DNA of 64,000 nt from Bacillota bacterium (GCA_023460535.1 JAEWPV010000007.1:62001-126000), one strand, 5' to 3'. Counted from the stretch's first letter, positions 39,520 through 48,766 are shown. The notes: generated by a model from the letters alone, not told the origin. Translations and numbers: made by a program.

Positions 39520-39548
39520 TTGACAACTTTGTGCTGTTGTGCTACAAT
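39520..39548 (+). promoter_or_regulatory. Candidate SigA promoter of the hyd maturation operon
   Basis: TTGACA (39520-39525) and TACAAT (39543-39548), exactly 17 bases apart. Transcription would begin near 39555, about 230 bases before the first gene. Confidence 0.8.
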
Positions 39549-39554
39549 ACGGCT

Positions 39555-39750
39555 GTAACGAAAAAAGCAATGTGACCCCGCGCGCAGATGCGCCCGAGAA
39601 CACAGGGCTTAGCAAATTTTCACCCGACCGCAAGGTGTTCCGAGCGGAAAGGCGCGCATTATGGCTTATCGCGTGTATGTTACATAACCGCTTGCCGTTA
39701 TGCTCTCTTTTCGCGCCCTGTTGTCGGGGGGTGTGAAAAGGGAGCTTTTT
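39555..39750 (+). ncRNA. Candidate cis-regulatory leader RNA of the hyd operon
   Basis: A long structured leader. A stem GCGCGC/GCGCGC (39580-39585 with 39652-39657) encloses GAACAC/GTGTTC (39598-39603 with 39635-39640). A 17-pair hairpin (39702-39718 with 39729-39745, three G-T pairs) followed by five T is a terminator. GGCGCG at 39651-39656, the right arm of the first stem, can instead pair with CGCGCC at 39712-39717 in the terminator's left arm. That mutual exclusion is what a riboswitch or protein-controlled attenuator needs. No known class was matched. Confidence 0.55.
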
Positions 39751-39787
39751 GATTTCTCATTTATTAAAAAGAAGGGACGGTTTTTGT

Positions 39788-40036
39788 ATGGATAAGCGGA
39801 TTGGAATTGTGGGTATCGTTGTGGAGGATTTATCGTGCGTAGAGCAGGTCAACGCCGTGCTGCACGATTTTGCAGCGCTTGTCGTCGGGCGAATGGGTAT
39901 TCCCTACCGGGAACGCGGGGTGTCGGTGATATCCCTAATTGTAGACGGCGCAAACGATGAGATCAGCGCAATGACGGGCAGGCTGGGGCGCATTGCGGGA
40001 GCATCAGTAAAATCGATGATTACCAAAAACACGTAA
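39788..40036 (+). CDS. TM1266-like iron-only hydrogenase system regulator
   Basis: 82 residues, ACT-like fold of the putative regulator family that accompanies [FeFe]-hydrogenase maturation genes. RIGIVGIVVEDLSCVEQVN, the central GIPYRERGVSVISLIVDG and the C-terminal ISAMTGRLGRIAGASVKS fit the family. It is first in an operon with hydG, hydE and hydF. The mechanism of regulation is not established. Confidence 0.9.
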   Translation: MDKRIGIVGIVVEDLSCVEQVNAVLHDFAALVVGRMGIPYRERGVSVISLIVDGANDEISAMTGRLGRIAGASVKSMITKNT

Positions 40037-40118
40037 CCAAACACATCATTACAGGGATTTTTGTGATTGCAGGCGGGGTTAACCCGCAGGCTAAGTTTTG
40101 GAAAGGGATTTGTGTAGT

Positions 40119-41570
40119 ATGAATTTTTTAGAGAAGTACAGGGACGAGTTTGCGCGCTATGACGAGATGGAGCGCGATTTTATCGACGACGATAAGATAT
40201 GGGCACAGCTCAACAAGTGGCAAAACCCCACCCGTGAGGATGTGCGCAGGGTTCTTAAAAAGGCGGAGGGCTGTGTACGCCTTGACCCCGAAGAGACCGC
40301 CATCCTGATTCAGAACCAGGACGAGACTACGATAAACGAGATGTTTGAACTGGCACACCGTCTAAAGCAGGAGGTGTACGGCGACCGCATCGTGTTCTTT
40401 GCACCGTTGTATATCAGTGACGAATGCGCAAACAACTGCACCTACTGCGGTTTTCGCAGCAGCAACTTAGCCATGCACCGTAAGACGCTTTCCATGACAG
40501 AGCTAGAGCAGGAGGTTCGCATTATGATTGACGAGGGACAGAAGCGCTCGGTACTCGTCTACGGCGAATCGCCCGCCACAACCGCCGAGTTTATCCGCGA
40601 CACCGTCAAAAAGGTGTACAGCATAAAAAGCGAAAACGGCGCGATTCGGCGGGTAAACGTCAACTGTGCGCCGATGACGGTGGAGGAAATGCGCCTGCTC
40701 AAGGACATCGGTATCGGAACCTATCAGGTGTTTCAGGAGACCTACCACCACGAGACGTACGCAAAGATGCATCCCGCCGGTACCATCAAGGGGCATTACC
40801 GCTGGCGGCTGTACGCGATGGATCGCGCACAGCAGGCGGGGGTGGACGACAGCGGCATTGGCGTGCTGTTCGGACTGTACGACTGGCGGTTTGAGGTGAT
40901 GGGACTGCTGTACCACACCATCCATCTGGAGGAAACCTTCGGCGGGATTGGTCCTCATACCATCTCGTTTCCCCGCATCCGCCCCGCCACCGGCACGCCC
41001 TATGCAAGCAACCCGGAATACGCGGTGTCGGATGAGGATTTTAAAAAGCTGGTTGCCGTCATCCGCCTTTCGGTGCCCTATACCGGCATGATCTGCACCG
41101 CGCGCGAGCCGGAGCATGTGCGCCGTGAGGTGCTGCCCTTGGGTGTTTCTCAGGTGGACGCGGGCACACGCATCGGTGTGGGGGCGTACACAAAAAGCAA
41201 GGCGGCTAACTTTATGCCGGATAAGGAGCAGTTCTCGATCGGCGACACCAGCTCGCTGGACAGCACGGTGATGCAGATCTGCACACAGGACGCAATCCCC
41301 TCGTTTTGCACCGCCTGCTACCGTGCGGGGCGCACCGGCGAGGAATTTATGAAGGTGGCGAAATCGCGGTTTGTGCGCAACTACTGCATGCCCAACGCCA
41401 TCTTTACCTTTAAGGAATACCTGCTCGATTACGCCTCCCCCGAGGCACGCGCCAAAGGCGAAGAAACCATCCGCCAACGTGTGGAACAGCTTAAGGACAC
41501 CCCGAACTACGAGGTTGTTGTTGAGAATTTAAAGCGCCTTGAAAATGGGGAACGCGACCTTCGGCTATAA
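40119..41570 (+). CDS. hydG: [FeFe]-hydrogenase maturase HydG
   Basis: Radical SAM tyrosine lyase that makes CO and cyanide for the H-cluster. 483 residues from ATG at 40119 (GAAAGGG upstream). The radical SAM cluster motif is CANNCTYCGFR (CX3CX2C) near residue 105, and the second cluster has CTACYRAGRTGEEF near residue 410. Domain layout and length match HydG, not the related ThiH. The lyase's two products are used by HydE and HydF encoded next. Confidence 0.97.
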   Translation: MNFLEKYRDEFARYDEMERDFIDDDKIWAQLNKWQNPTREDVRRVLKKAEGCVRLDPEETAILIQNQDETTINEMFELAHRLKQEVYGDRIVFFAPLYISDECANNCTYCGFRSSNLAMHRKTLSMTELEQEVRIMIDEGQKRSVLVYGESPATTAEFIRDTVKKVYSIKSENGAIRRVNVNCAPMTVEEMRLLKDIGIGTYQVFQETYHHETYAKMHPAGTIKGHYRWRLYAMDRAQQAGVDDSGIGVLFGLYDWRFEVMGLLYHTIHLEETFGGIGPHTISFPRIRPATGTPYASNPEYAVSDEDFKKLVAVIRLSVPYTGMICTAREPEHVRREVLPLGVSQVDAGTRIGVGAYTKSKAANFMPDKEQFSIGDTSSLDSTVMQICTQDAIPSFCTACYRAGRTGEEFMKVAKSRFVRNYCMPNAIFTFKEYLLDYASPEARAKGEETIRQRVEQLKDTPNYEVVVENLKRLENGERDLRL

Positions 41571-41611
41571 TTTTATGTTAACCTTCTAGGTACAGAAAGG
41601 CTTGTTTTATC

Positions 41612-42697
41612 ATGCAGCTTCCACTTCACGACGCGCGGGCGTTTTCCGCGTACCTATACAATGCTTCCAAACAGGAGCTGACCGCGCTTCTCCGCTTTTT
41701 CTTTGAGGAGGCGGACGAGGATGCCCGTGCTGCGCTTCGTCAGTGCGCCGACACCCTGCGCCGCGTACATTACGGCAAGCGGGTGTACTTTCGCGGGCTA
41801 ATTGAGTTTTCGAGCTACTGTAAAAACGACTGCTTTTACTGCGGTATTCGCAGCGGCAATCGCAACGCCGCGCGCTACCGTCTGACGCATAAGGAGATTC
41901 TCGCCTGCTGCGAGCTGGGCTACGCGCTCGGCTTTCGCACTTTTGTATTACAGGGCGGCGAGGACCCGTATTTTACCGACGACCGCCTATGTACCCTTAT
42001 AGCTGACATCACCGCGCGCTACCCTGACTGCGCCGTTACCCTATCTCTCGGCGAGCGCGACCGTGCGTCTTATCAGCGGCTGTACGACGCGGGCGCAAGG
42101 CGTTACCTGCTGCGCCACGAAACCGCGAACGACGCCCATTATGCCATGCTGCACCCCGATAACCTGACCCTTGTAAACCGCAAGCAGTGCCTGTATACCC
42201 TGCGGGAAATCGGCTTTCAGGTGGGTGCTGGGTTTATGGTACAGTCGCCTCATCAGACGATAGAAACGCTGGCGGATGACTTGGTTTTTCTGCGTGAGCT
42301 GCAGCCGCATATGACGGGGCTAGGGCCGTTTGTTCCCCACCGAGATACCCGCTTTGCACATTACACAACCCCTACGGCAGAACGTACCCTGATCCTACTT
42401 TCACTTGTTCGCTGCCTGTTGCCCAAGGTGCTGCTACCCGCCACCACGGCACTTGGCACCATCGACCCGCTGGGCAGGGAAAAAGGGCTGCAGGCTGGTG
42501 CAAACGTGGTGATGCCAAACCTCTCCCCCATCAATCACCGCAAGGATTACGCGCTGTACGACAACAAGATATGCACCGGCGAGGAGGCGGCAGAGTGCCT
42601 TGCCTGCCTGTCCCGGCGCATCGCCTCGGCGGGCTTCCTGCCGGATTTCTCCCGCGGAGACCACATCGACCTACAGATAGATGCACCGACTAAATGA
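41612..42697 (+). CDS. hydE: [FeFe]-hydrogenase maturase HydE
   Basis: Radical SAM enzyme that processes the Fe(CO)2(CN)-cysteine precursor of the H-cluster. 361 residues. CKNDCFYCGIRSGN (CX3CX2C) near residue 70 binds the reactive cluster; FVLQGGEDPYF and RYLLRHETAN are characteristic of HydE. The auxiliary C-terminal cluster found in some homologues is not evident. AAAGGC precedes ATG. Middle of the hydGEF operon. Confidence 0.96.
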   Translation: MQLPLHDARAFSAYLYNASKQELTALLRFFFEEADEDARAALRQCADTLRRVHYGKRVYFRGLIEFSSYCKNDCFYCGIRSGNRNAARYRLTHKEILACCELGYALGFRTFVLQGGEDPYFTDDRLCTLIADITARYPDCAVTLSLGERDRASYQRLYDAGARRYLLRHETANDAHYAMLHPDNLTLVNRKQCLYTLREIGFQVGAGFMVQSPHQTIETLADDLVFLRELQPHMTGLGPFVPHRDTRFAHYTTPTAERTLILLSLVRCLLPKVLLPATTALGTIDPLGREKGLQAGANVVMPNLSPINHRKDYALYDNKICTGEEAAECLACLSRRIASAGFLPDFSRGDHIDLQIDAPTK

Positions 42698-42721
42698 AAA
42701 AAGAAAGGATGAATACATTTT

Positions 42722-43963
42722 ATGAGCGACTTAAACGCTACCCCCACTGCAAGCCGTGTTGCCATCGGGCTATTCGGCAGGCGAAATGCGGGCAAATCTT
42801 CGCTGCTCAACGCGATAACAGGGCAGCAGGTTGCGGTGACCTCTAAGGTCGCGGGCACGACCACCGACCCTGTTTTCAAATCAATGGAGCTGCTACCCAT
42901 CGGCCCCGTTGTGTTGATAGACACCGCAGGGCTAGACGACGAGGGCGAGCTTGGCACGCTGCGCGTGGAAAAAACCTATGAAGCACTGCGCAAATGCCAC
43001 CTTGCGGTTGTAGTGTGCGACGCAAAGGATGGCATTACCGCAGAGGAGACTGCCTTAATTGATGAGCTGCGGCGCAGAAAAATCCCGTGTGTGGGTGTGC
43101 TGAACAAAAGCGATACGGCACAGCTGACCGAGGAGGATGTAGCGCGAATCTCTAAGCAGGCGGGCATTCCGATGGTATGCACCAGCGCAACGACCGGCGA
43201 GGGCATCGGCGAGGTCAAGCAGCTGATTACCGACAACGCACGCTTTGCGGAGGATGACCCCTCCCTTGTAGAAGGGCTGGTAAAGGCGGGGGATATTGCG
43301 GTTCTTGTCACGCCGATCGACACGGGGGCACCCAAGGGCAGGATGATTCTGCCCCAACAGCAGACCATCCGCGACGTACTGGAAAAGGACTGCATCGCGG
43401 TTGTTGCTAAGGAGAGCGAGCTAACGCTAACCTTAGAACGGCTGGGTGCACCGCCCGCCGTGGTGATTACCGACTCGCAGGCGTTTGCACGGGTATCCGC
43501 CGAAACGCCGGAGGATGTGCCCTTAACCTCGTTTTCCATCCTGTTTGCGCGGCAGAAGTGCGACCTTGCCGAGATGGTGCGCGGGGCAAGGCGGGTTAAC
43601 ACGCTGAAAGCGGGCGACCGCGTGTTAATTGTAGAGGGCTGCACCCACCACCGCCAGAAGGACGACATCGGCACGGTAAAGCTGCCGCGCTGGATTACGG
43701 GCATAGCGGGGTCTGGCATTGCGTTTGAGTGGGCAAGCGGCGCGCATTATCCGCGCAACATCGCAGACTATGCGCTGATTGTTCACTGCGGCGGCTGTAT
43801 GCTCAACCGCAACGAGATGCGCTACCGCGTGAAGACAGCACGCGAGGCGGGGGTATGTATTACCAACTACGGGGTGCTGATTGCCCATGTGCTCGGCATT
43901 CTGCCCCGCGCGGTTAAGCCCTTTGCCGAAGCAAGCCGCATGCTGACCGAACACATTCTGTAA
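42722..43963 (+). CDS. hydF: [FeFe]-hydrogenase maturation GTPase HydF
   Basis: GTPase scaffold that carries the 2Fe precursor and delivers it to the hydrogenase. 413 residues. P-loop GLFGRRNAGKSSLLNAITG near residue 15, VLIDTAGLDD, NKSD and a dimerisation domain in the middle, then the iron-sulfur domain with CTHHRQKDD and HCGGCML (Cys-x-His and CxxC cluster ligands). No hydrogenase structural gene lies in the window. Confidence 0.97.
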   Translation: MSDLNATPTASRVAIGLFGRRNAGKSSLLNAITGQQVAVTSKVAGTTTDPVFKSMELLPIGPVVLIDTAGLDDEGELGTLRVEKTYEALRKCHLAVVVCDAKDGITAEETALIDELRRRKIPCVGVLNKSDTAQLTEEDVARISKQAGIPMVCTSATTGEGIGEVKQLITDNARFAEDDPSLVEGLVKAGDIAVLVTPIDTGAPKGRMILPQQQTIRDVLEKDCIAVVAKESELTLTLERLGAPPAVVITDSQAFARVSAETPEDVPLTSFSILFARQKCDLAEMVRGARRVNTLKAGDRVLIVEGCTHHRQKDDIGTVKLPRWITGIAGSGIAFEWASGAHYPRNIADYALIVHCGGCMLNRNEMRYRVKTAREAGVCITNYGVLIAHVLGILPRAVKPFAEASRMLTEHIL

Positions 43964-43991
43964 TACATATAAAAACTTTCAATATTTCCAT

Positions 43992-44024
43992 GCCCTTTTC
44001 CTGCTATTGGTTAAGGGCTTATTA
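43992..44024 (+). terminator. Possible terminator of the hyd operon
   Basis: Six-pair stem (43992-43997 with 44013-44018) and TTATTATT after it, 30 bases past hydF. Weak, and the following promoter overlaps its end. Confidence 0.45.
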
Positions 44025-44031
44025 TTCTGTG

Positions 44032-44060
44032 TTGACTTTGATTGGTTTATTGTATACAAT
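44032..44060 (+). promoter_or_regulatory. Candidate SigA promoter of the S4 gene
   Basis: TTGACT (44032-44037) and TACAAT (44055-44060), 17-base spacing, 34 bases before the S4 start, giving a short leader. Confidence 0.75.
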
Positions 44061-44093
44061 ATCGGTATACTATCAGAAAGGGATGAACTAATT

Positions 44094-44696
44094 ATGGCAA
44101 CAAGCCACGAACCGATATTAAAGACCTGCCGCTCGCTGGATATCAGCCCCGCTCTGCTGGGTATTGAAAAGCACACCGTGCGCGCAGGGGGCAGAACTGC
44201 AACTGGCCAACCGAAAAAGCAGAGCGAATACGCCTTGCAGCTTAGAGAAAAACAACGCGTTAAGTTTGTATACGGCGTTTTGGAGAAGCAATTTTACCGC
44301 ACCTTCCAGCATGCGCGCGCAATGCGCGGCGGGTTGATCGGCGAAAACCTGCTGATGCTGATGGAACGGCGGCTTGATAACGTGGTGTATCGTCTGGGGC
44401 TTGTAAACACGCGCAGGCAGGCCCGCCAAGCGGTCAGTCACGGGCACGTGCTGGTAAACGGAAAGCGGGTTAACATCCCCTCCTATCGCGTGAAGATGGG
44501 TGACAGCATTGAGGTTGCTCCCAAAAGCCGCGCAAGCGACCTGTTTGTCCCGGCAAAGGAGAGGACCTCTATTGTTCCCTCGTGGCTGAGTTTGGACGCT
44601 TCCCACTTGTCCGGTCTTGTCCAACGCCTGCCCGAGCGAAGCGACATTGACCTACCCGTTAACGAAAGCCTGATTGTCGAGTTTTACAGCAGGTAG
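44094..44696 (+). CDS. rpsD: 30S ribosomal protein S4, free-standing gene
   Basis: 16S-rRNA-binding assembly protein of 200 residues from ATG at 44094 (AAAGGG upstream). It has the N-terminal S4 region with LREKQRVKFVYGVLEKQF, ERRLDNVVYRLGLVNTRRQA and the S4 RNA-binding domain GHVLVNGKRVNIPSYRVK. The N-terminus lacks the zinc-binding Cys tetrad of the C-plus form. It is outside a ribosomal protein operon, so it may be a second, zinc-independent copy or simply a relocated single gene; the window cannot tell. Confidence 0.95.
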   Translation: MATSHEPILKTCRSLDISPALLGIEKHTVRAGGRTATGQPKKQSEYALQLREKQRVKFVYGVLEKQFYRTFQHARAMRGGLIGENLLMLMERRLDNVVYRLGLVNTRRQARQAVSHGHVLVNGKRVNIPSYRVKMGDSIEVAPKSRASDLFVPAKERTSIVPSWLSLDASHLSGLVQRLPERSDIDLPVNESLIVEFYSR

Positions 44697-44737
44697 ACTG
44701 TCCAAACTCCTTTCGTCTGTACAACATGGTATGATTG

Positions 44738-44787
44738 CAAACAGCAAGCGCGCCTTGGCTTTAGCCCCAAGACGCGCTTGCTGTTTG
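44738..44787. terminator. Bidirectional terminator between rpsD and spoIVA
   Basis: At least 15 pairs (44738-44752 with 44773-44787) with an additional inner stem, between convergent genes rpsD and spoIVA. Confidence 0.88.
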
Positions 44788-44796
44788 TTGTGCTCG

Positions 44797-46275
44797 CTAA
44801 AGGATGATGCAGATAAGACCTGAGCACCCCTCATTTATGATCCGTTCAATTGTTTCGCTCATCTTAAGCCGGGCGTCGTTTGGCATGCGGCTTAGCTTGT
44901 TGTGCAGCCCTTCGTTTACCAGCTCATGCAGTGATTTACCGAAGATATTTGAGCTCCATATCTTGCGGGGATTCTCCTCAAACTCTTTGAGCAGGTACAT
45001 CACCAGCTCCTCCGACTGCTTTTCGGAGCCGACGATGGGCGATACCTCGGTCACAATATCCGCCTTCATCATGTGGATGGAGGGTGCCGATGCTTTGAGG
45101 CGTACGCCGTAACGTCCCCCCTGCTTGACGATCTCCGGTTCGTCGAGCGCCAGCTCGTCAAGCCCCGGCATTACAATACCGTAGCCCGTTGCGTTTACCT
45201 CCTGCAAGGCGATTGCCACCTTGTCGTACGCGCGCTTAATATTCGCAAGCTCAATCATACAGGGCATCAGCTCCGCCTCGCTGTTAATCTCAAGCCCCGT
45301 TGCCTCGCCCAGTATCTTATAAAACAGTTCGTTCGCCACATTGATATCTACCCGGGCAGAGCCTTTGCCCATATCAATGCCCTTTACCTCGACGTTGTTT
45401 ACATACTCGCACTGCTTGACGTTTTCGAGTTTTCCTGATACCTCGCTGACGTGCTTAATCTCGGTGGCGGCGTTTTTAATGCTGTCGCAGACGCCCGATT
45501 TGAGCCAATGGCTGTTTTCCAGCGACATAATCCAGCGCGGAATGTCTACCAGTATCTCCTTAACAGGGAACTCCATCAGCACCTTGCCAATGATGTTTCG
45601 GATGTCCTCATCCTCGAGATGCAGGCAGTTGACGGCGGTGACCGGCACACTGTACTTGTTTTCCAGCTCCTCGCGCAGTTCCTGCGCCTCTACTCCATCC
45701 GGATTACGACTGTTGAGCAGAACAACAAACGGCTTGTTGATTTCCTTGAGTTCGTCAATAACGCGCTCTTCCGCCTCCTCGTACTCGCCGCGTGGAATCT
45801 CGCTGATGCTTCCGTCGGTGGTTACCACCAGCCCGATGGTGGAGTGTTCGCGTATGACCTTTTGCGTGCCGATCTCCGCCGCCATATTAAACGGGATCTC
45901 GCTGTCAAACCACGGGGTTTGAACCATGCGCGGGTTGTCGTTTTCTATGTACCCAATGGCACTGGGTACGATATAGCCCACACAGTCAATCATGCGCACA
46001 CTGAGGTTTACGGCGTTTTCCAGCTTAATCTCCACCGCTTCCTCCGGCACAAACTTCGGCTCGGTGGTCATTATGGTGCGCCCCGCCGCAGACTGCGGCA
46101 GCTCATCGTTTGCCCGCTCGCGCTTAAAATCGTTGCCGATGTTGGGCAGCACAAGCGTTTCCATAAACCGTTTGATAAAGGTGCTCTTGCCGGTGCGTAC
46201 CGGCCCGACTACACCGATGTAGATGTTGCCGTCGGTCCGTTTTGCAATGTCCGCGTATATGTTACGGTTATCCAC
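44797..46275 (-). CDS. spoIVA: Stage IV sporulation protein A
   Basis: Spore-coat morphogenetic ATPase that polymerises on the forespore surface. 492 residues, standard size. Walker A GVVGPVRTGKSTFIKRF near residue 22, the SpoIVA-typical DCVGYIVPSAIGY and NSRNPD, a middle domain and a C-terminal end LICIIL. It lies 17 bases after sipL and probably shares its transcript. The partner SpoVM is encoded about 2.5 kb away. Confidence 0.98.
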   Translation of the reverse strand: MDNRNIYADIAKRTDGNIYIGVVGPVRTGKSTFIKRFMETLVLPNIGNDFKRERANDELPQSAAGRTIMTTEPKFVPEEAVEIKLENAVNLSVRMIDCVGYIVPSAIGYIENDNPRMVQTPWFDSEIPFNMAAEIGTQKVIREHSTIGLVVTTDGSISEIPRGEYEEAEERVIDELKEINKPFVVLLNSRNPDGVEAQELREELENKYSVPVTAVNCLHLEDEDIRNIIGKVLMEFPVKEILVDIPRWIMSLENSHWLKSGVCDSIKNAATEIKHVSEVSGKLENVKQCEYVNNVEVKGIDMGKGSARVDINVANELFYKILGEATGLEINSEAELMPCMIELANIKRAYDKVAIALQEVNATGYGIVMPGLDELALDEPEIVKQGGRYGVRLKASAPSIHMMKADIVTEVSPIVGSEKQSEELVMYLLKEFEENPRKIWSSNIFGKSLHELVNEGLHNKLSRMPNDARLKMSETIERIINEGCSGLICIIL

Positions 46276-46292
46276 TCAAATCCCCCCTTTGC

Positions 46293-47846
46293 TTAGTGTT
46301 CGTTTAAAGCGGCGGTGGGAATTAAAAGCATACACCGCTCCCCCACCGTATCGGTCTTCAGCTCGTTGCTGTTTGCAATGAGCTTTGCTGAGGTGTTATA
46401 GCGCTTGGCAATATCCCACACCGACTCATTTTCCTCCGCGAAATAGATAATTAGCGCCGCCGTCTCTTCCGCTTTTTTCACACTCTTTTCGTTTACCGCC
46501 ATATCGGTGAGCACGTTTTCGCGCCCTACCGAGAAGATGCCGGCGCTGATATACATCGTACAGCGAACCTCGACCTTATCCTTACCCGCCGGCGCATATT
46601 GGGTATTTAAGACGATTGCGTCGCAGTTAACCGACGCGTTTTCTCCGGCGTTGTCTACCCTGACGCGGTACTCCAGCTCGCCGTTGCGCTCGATGCAGTT
46701 GGTTTCGCCGTCGTTTTGCTCTGCCAGCATACAGGTTTTTACGGTTCCGGTTACAACAAGCTCGTTGTTTTCCACCTTCGCGTTTTTAACGGCGATGTCG
46801 CTCCATACGTCCAGTACATTTTCCAGCTCGTTGTCGGGTATGTCGTAGACATTTTTTATCGTGTGCTCGTTTCCTATAACCGAATTGAGCTGCTGAAACA
46901 GCACCTGCTTTGCGGTATAGGTGGAATCGTATTTGGTAGAGTACATATCGGTAACCACCGCAACCTCGTTGCTTTTATATGCCATGGCGTTGCAGGCAAG
47001 CTCAACCGAAAGCGCTATGACTTTTGCCTCACCCTCGTTGTTGGCACGCACCTCCGGCGATATGCCGTTTACGTTTAGCATCAGGCGACATTGCGAATTC
47101 TCGTCAACGCCCTCCACATCTACAATCTGGCTGATGGGTAGGGTGTATTCGAGGATGTTTGCAGTGTTCGCCTTATTGTCGGCGGTGTACATGATATGGC
47201 CGGTCAGCTCCGCCTTAAGAATAATCTTGTTTGCGATTACCTTGGTGTCGGTCACCACGCAAGCACCCTCGGCACGAACCACCGCGCCTACCGAGTCCTT
47301 GCCATAACCCACATCCAGCTCTTCTTTTACGGTGAAGGAACGAGAGACATTGGCAATGGTACGACTGCTTTTGACCATCTTGCTCTTAATCTCCACATTC
47401 ATCCCGTTTGCCTCGGTAATCACGTTTTCGGTACGCGGCGCACTGACAACGGCGCACACGCTTAGTGAGCCTTTGATATCAAGCCGCCTTTGAGAAACGG
47501 GTCGGCAGTTTGCATAATCTGTCGTGACATGCGCCTCTACCGAGTGGTTTTCCGGCTCGTTCTTCAGCTCGATGCTGGTTGTAAACGGAATCTTGTGCTC
47601 GTGGCTGCGCAGACATCTTGCGTCGTCGATGTACAGCAGCTTTACGCATGCCGAGCCATCGATAACCAGCTTTGCTCCGATAACCTGCTTGCTCATCACC
47701 TTGGGGTCAATGTCGCACCGCAGTACGCGCAGAATATCGGGGCAGTAGTCCGGCAGCATTAGGTCACAGCTTACGGGCTGCTGCACACAACCGTCGTACA
47801 CAACTTCATTTATGGTAACAGCCTCTTTATTGACCATAAGCTCCAT
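46293..47846 (-). CDS. sipL: SipL, SpoIVA-interacting protein with LysM domain
   Basis: Clostridial coat-assembly protein that binds SpoIVA through its LysM domain. 517 residues from ATG at 47846, with AAGGAGAGG upstream. Three DUF3794-type segments (start near residues 40, 185 and 335) and a C-terminal LysM domain (about 467-511, ESVWDIAKRYNTSAKLI and CMLLIP). First gene of the sipL-spoIVA pair. The frame is open upstream to 47936 but begins poorly there. The layout is known in Clostridia. Confidence 0.93.
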   Translation of the reverse strand: MELMVNKEAVTINEVVYDGCVQQPVSCDLMLPDYCPDILRVLRCDIDPKVMSKQVIGAKLVIDGSACVKLLYIDDARCLRSHEHKIPFTTSIELKNEPENHSVEAHVTTDYANCRPVSQRRLDIKGSLSVCAVVSAPRTENVITEANGMNVEIKSKMVKSSRTIANVSRSFTVKEELDVGYGKDSVGAVVRAEGACVVTDTKVIANKIILKAELTGHIMYTADNKANTANILEYTLPISQIVDVEGVDENSQCRLMLNVNGISPEVRANNEGEAKVIALSVELACNAMAYKSNEVAVVTDMYSTKYDSTYTAKQVLFQQLNSVIGNEHTIKNVYDIPDNELENVLDVWSDIAVKNAKVENNELVVTGTVKTCMLAEQNDGETNCIERNGELEYRVRVDNAGENASVNCDAIVLNTQYAPAGKDKVEVRCTMYISAGIFSVGRENVLTDMAVNEKSVKKAEETAALIIYFAEENESVWDIAKRYNTSAKLIANSNELKTDTVGERCMLLIPTAALNEH

Positions 47847-48027
47847 AAAGATTACCTCTCCTTTTATCAGTTTTCTAACACATACATATTCAACCCATGT
47901 CCAAGATATGCAAAAAACAGACACGCAGATGCACAAGCTTACCCGCCTTTATCTAGACACACTCTGCCGCAGGGATACGCTCTTTTTCCCGCTACCTTAA
48001 CTTCCCGGTTGTATTAAAACAGTCGGC

Positions 48028-48055
48028 TTGCATTTGGTCGAAAATAGGTTATACT
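48028..48055 (+). promoter_or_regulatory. Possible SigA promoter of ferritin gene
   Basis: TTGCAT (48028-48033) and TATACT (48050-48055), 16-base spacing, about 62 bases before the ferritin start. Confidence 0.5.
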
Positions 48056-48117
48056 TTAATATATATTGATGACCTTACCCCGCAATGCACAAATTTAAGT
48101 AAAGGAGACAAATAACG

Positions 48118-48630
48118 ATGTTTACCGAAAAAGTAAAAACACTCTTAAACGCCCAGATAGGCAAAGAGCTGTACTCCGCTTACCTCTACCTGCATTTTTC
48201 CAACTTCTATGTCGAGCAGGGTCTTAACGGCTTTGCCAACTGGTACCGTGTTCAGGCGCAGGAGGAGCGCGATCATGCAATGCTGTTTGTACAGTACATG
48301 CAAAACAACGACATTAAGGTCACCTACGAGGCAATTGATAAGCCCGACGCCCCGCTTTCTGACAACATGGACGCATTGAAGGCCGGCTTAACGCACGAGC
48401 AATATGTAACCGAGCTAATTCACGCCATCTACGACGCTGCGCATGAGGCTAAGGACTTTCGCACGATGCAGTTCCTTGACTGGTTTGTAAAGGAACAGGG
48501 CGAGGAGGAGACCAACGCCACCGATCTGATTAAAAAGATGGAGCTGTTCGGAGATGACGCGAAGGGACTGTATCTGCTTGACCAAGAGCTTGGCGCCCGC
48601 GTGTATGCCGCGCCCAGTCTGGTATTATAG
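48118..48630 (+). CDS. ftnA: Non-haem ferritin
   Basis: Iron-storage cage protein, 170 residues. Ferroxidase ligands are visible in ELYSAYLYLHF (Glu17) and QAQEERDHAMLF (Glu50 and His53), with Glu/Gln residues at QGEEETN further along. GGAGA precedes the ATG. Four-helix bundle plus a short C-terminal helix, no haem Met. Single gene followed by a terminator. Storage in an anaerobe also limits oxygen damage. Confidence 0.95.
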   Translation: MFTEKVKTLLNAQIGKELYSAYLYLHFSNFYVEQGLNGFANWYRVQAQEERDHAMLFVQYMQNNDIKVTYEAIDKPDAPLSDNMDALKAGLTHEQYVTELIHAIYDAAHEAKDFRTMQFLDWFVKEQGEEETNATDLIKKMELFGDDAKGLYLLDQELGARVYAAPSLVL

Positions 48631-48645
48631 TTAACACGTCAAAGT

Positions 48646-48677
48646 CGCCCAAACGCGGTCTGCGTTTGGGCGCTTTT
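48646..48677 (+). terminator. Terminator of ferritin gene
   Basis: Eleven-pair perfect stem (48646-48656 with 48662-48672) followed by CTTTTC, 15 bases after the stop. Confidence 0.88.
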
Positions 48678-48766
48678 CTTGCTCCATTATATCATTTACG
48701 GCACACCGGCTTTTTGGCTAACCATACGCAAAAGCCATTTGCCGTACCGGATTGTTGCGCAATAAC

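Noticed and set aside
39555..39750. Leader RNA of the hyd operon as a known c-di-GMP, cobalamin, TPP or SAM riboswitch
   Set aside because: Loose similarities (GGGC, AGCAAA, CGCAAGG) do not reproduce the conserved core of any of these classes, so it is reported only as an unassigned candidate.
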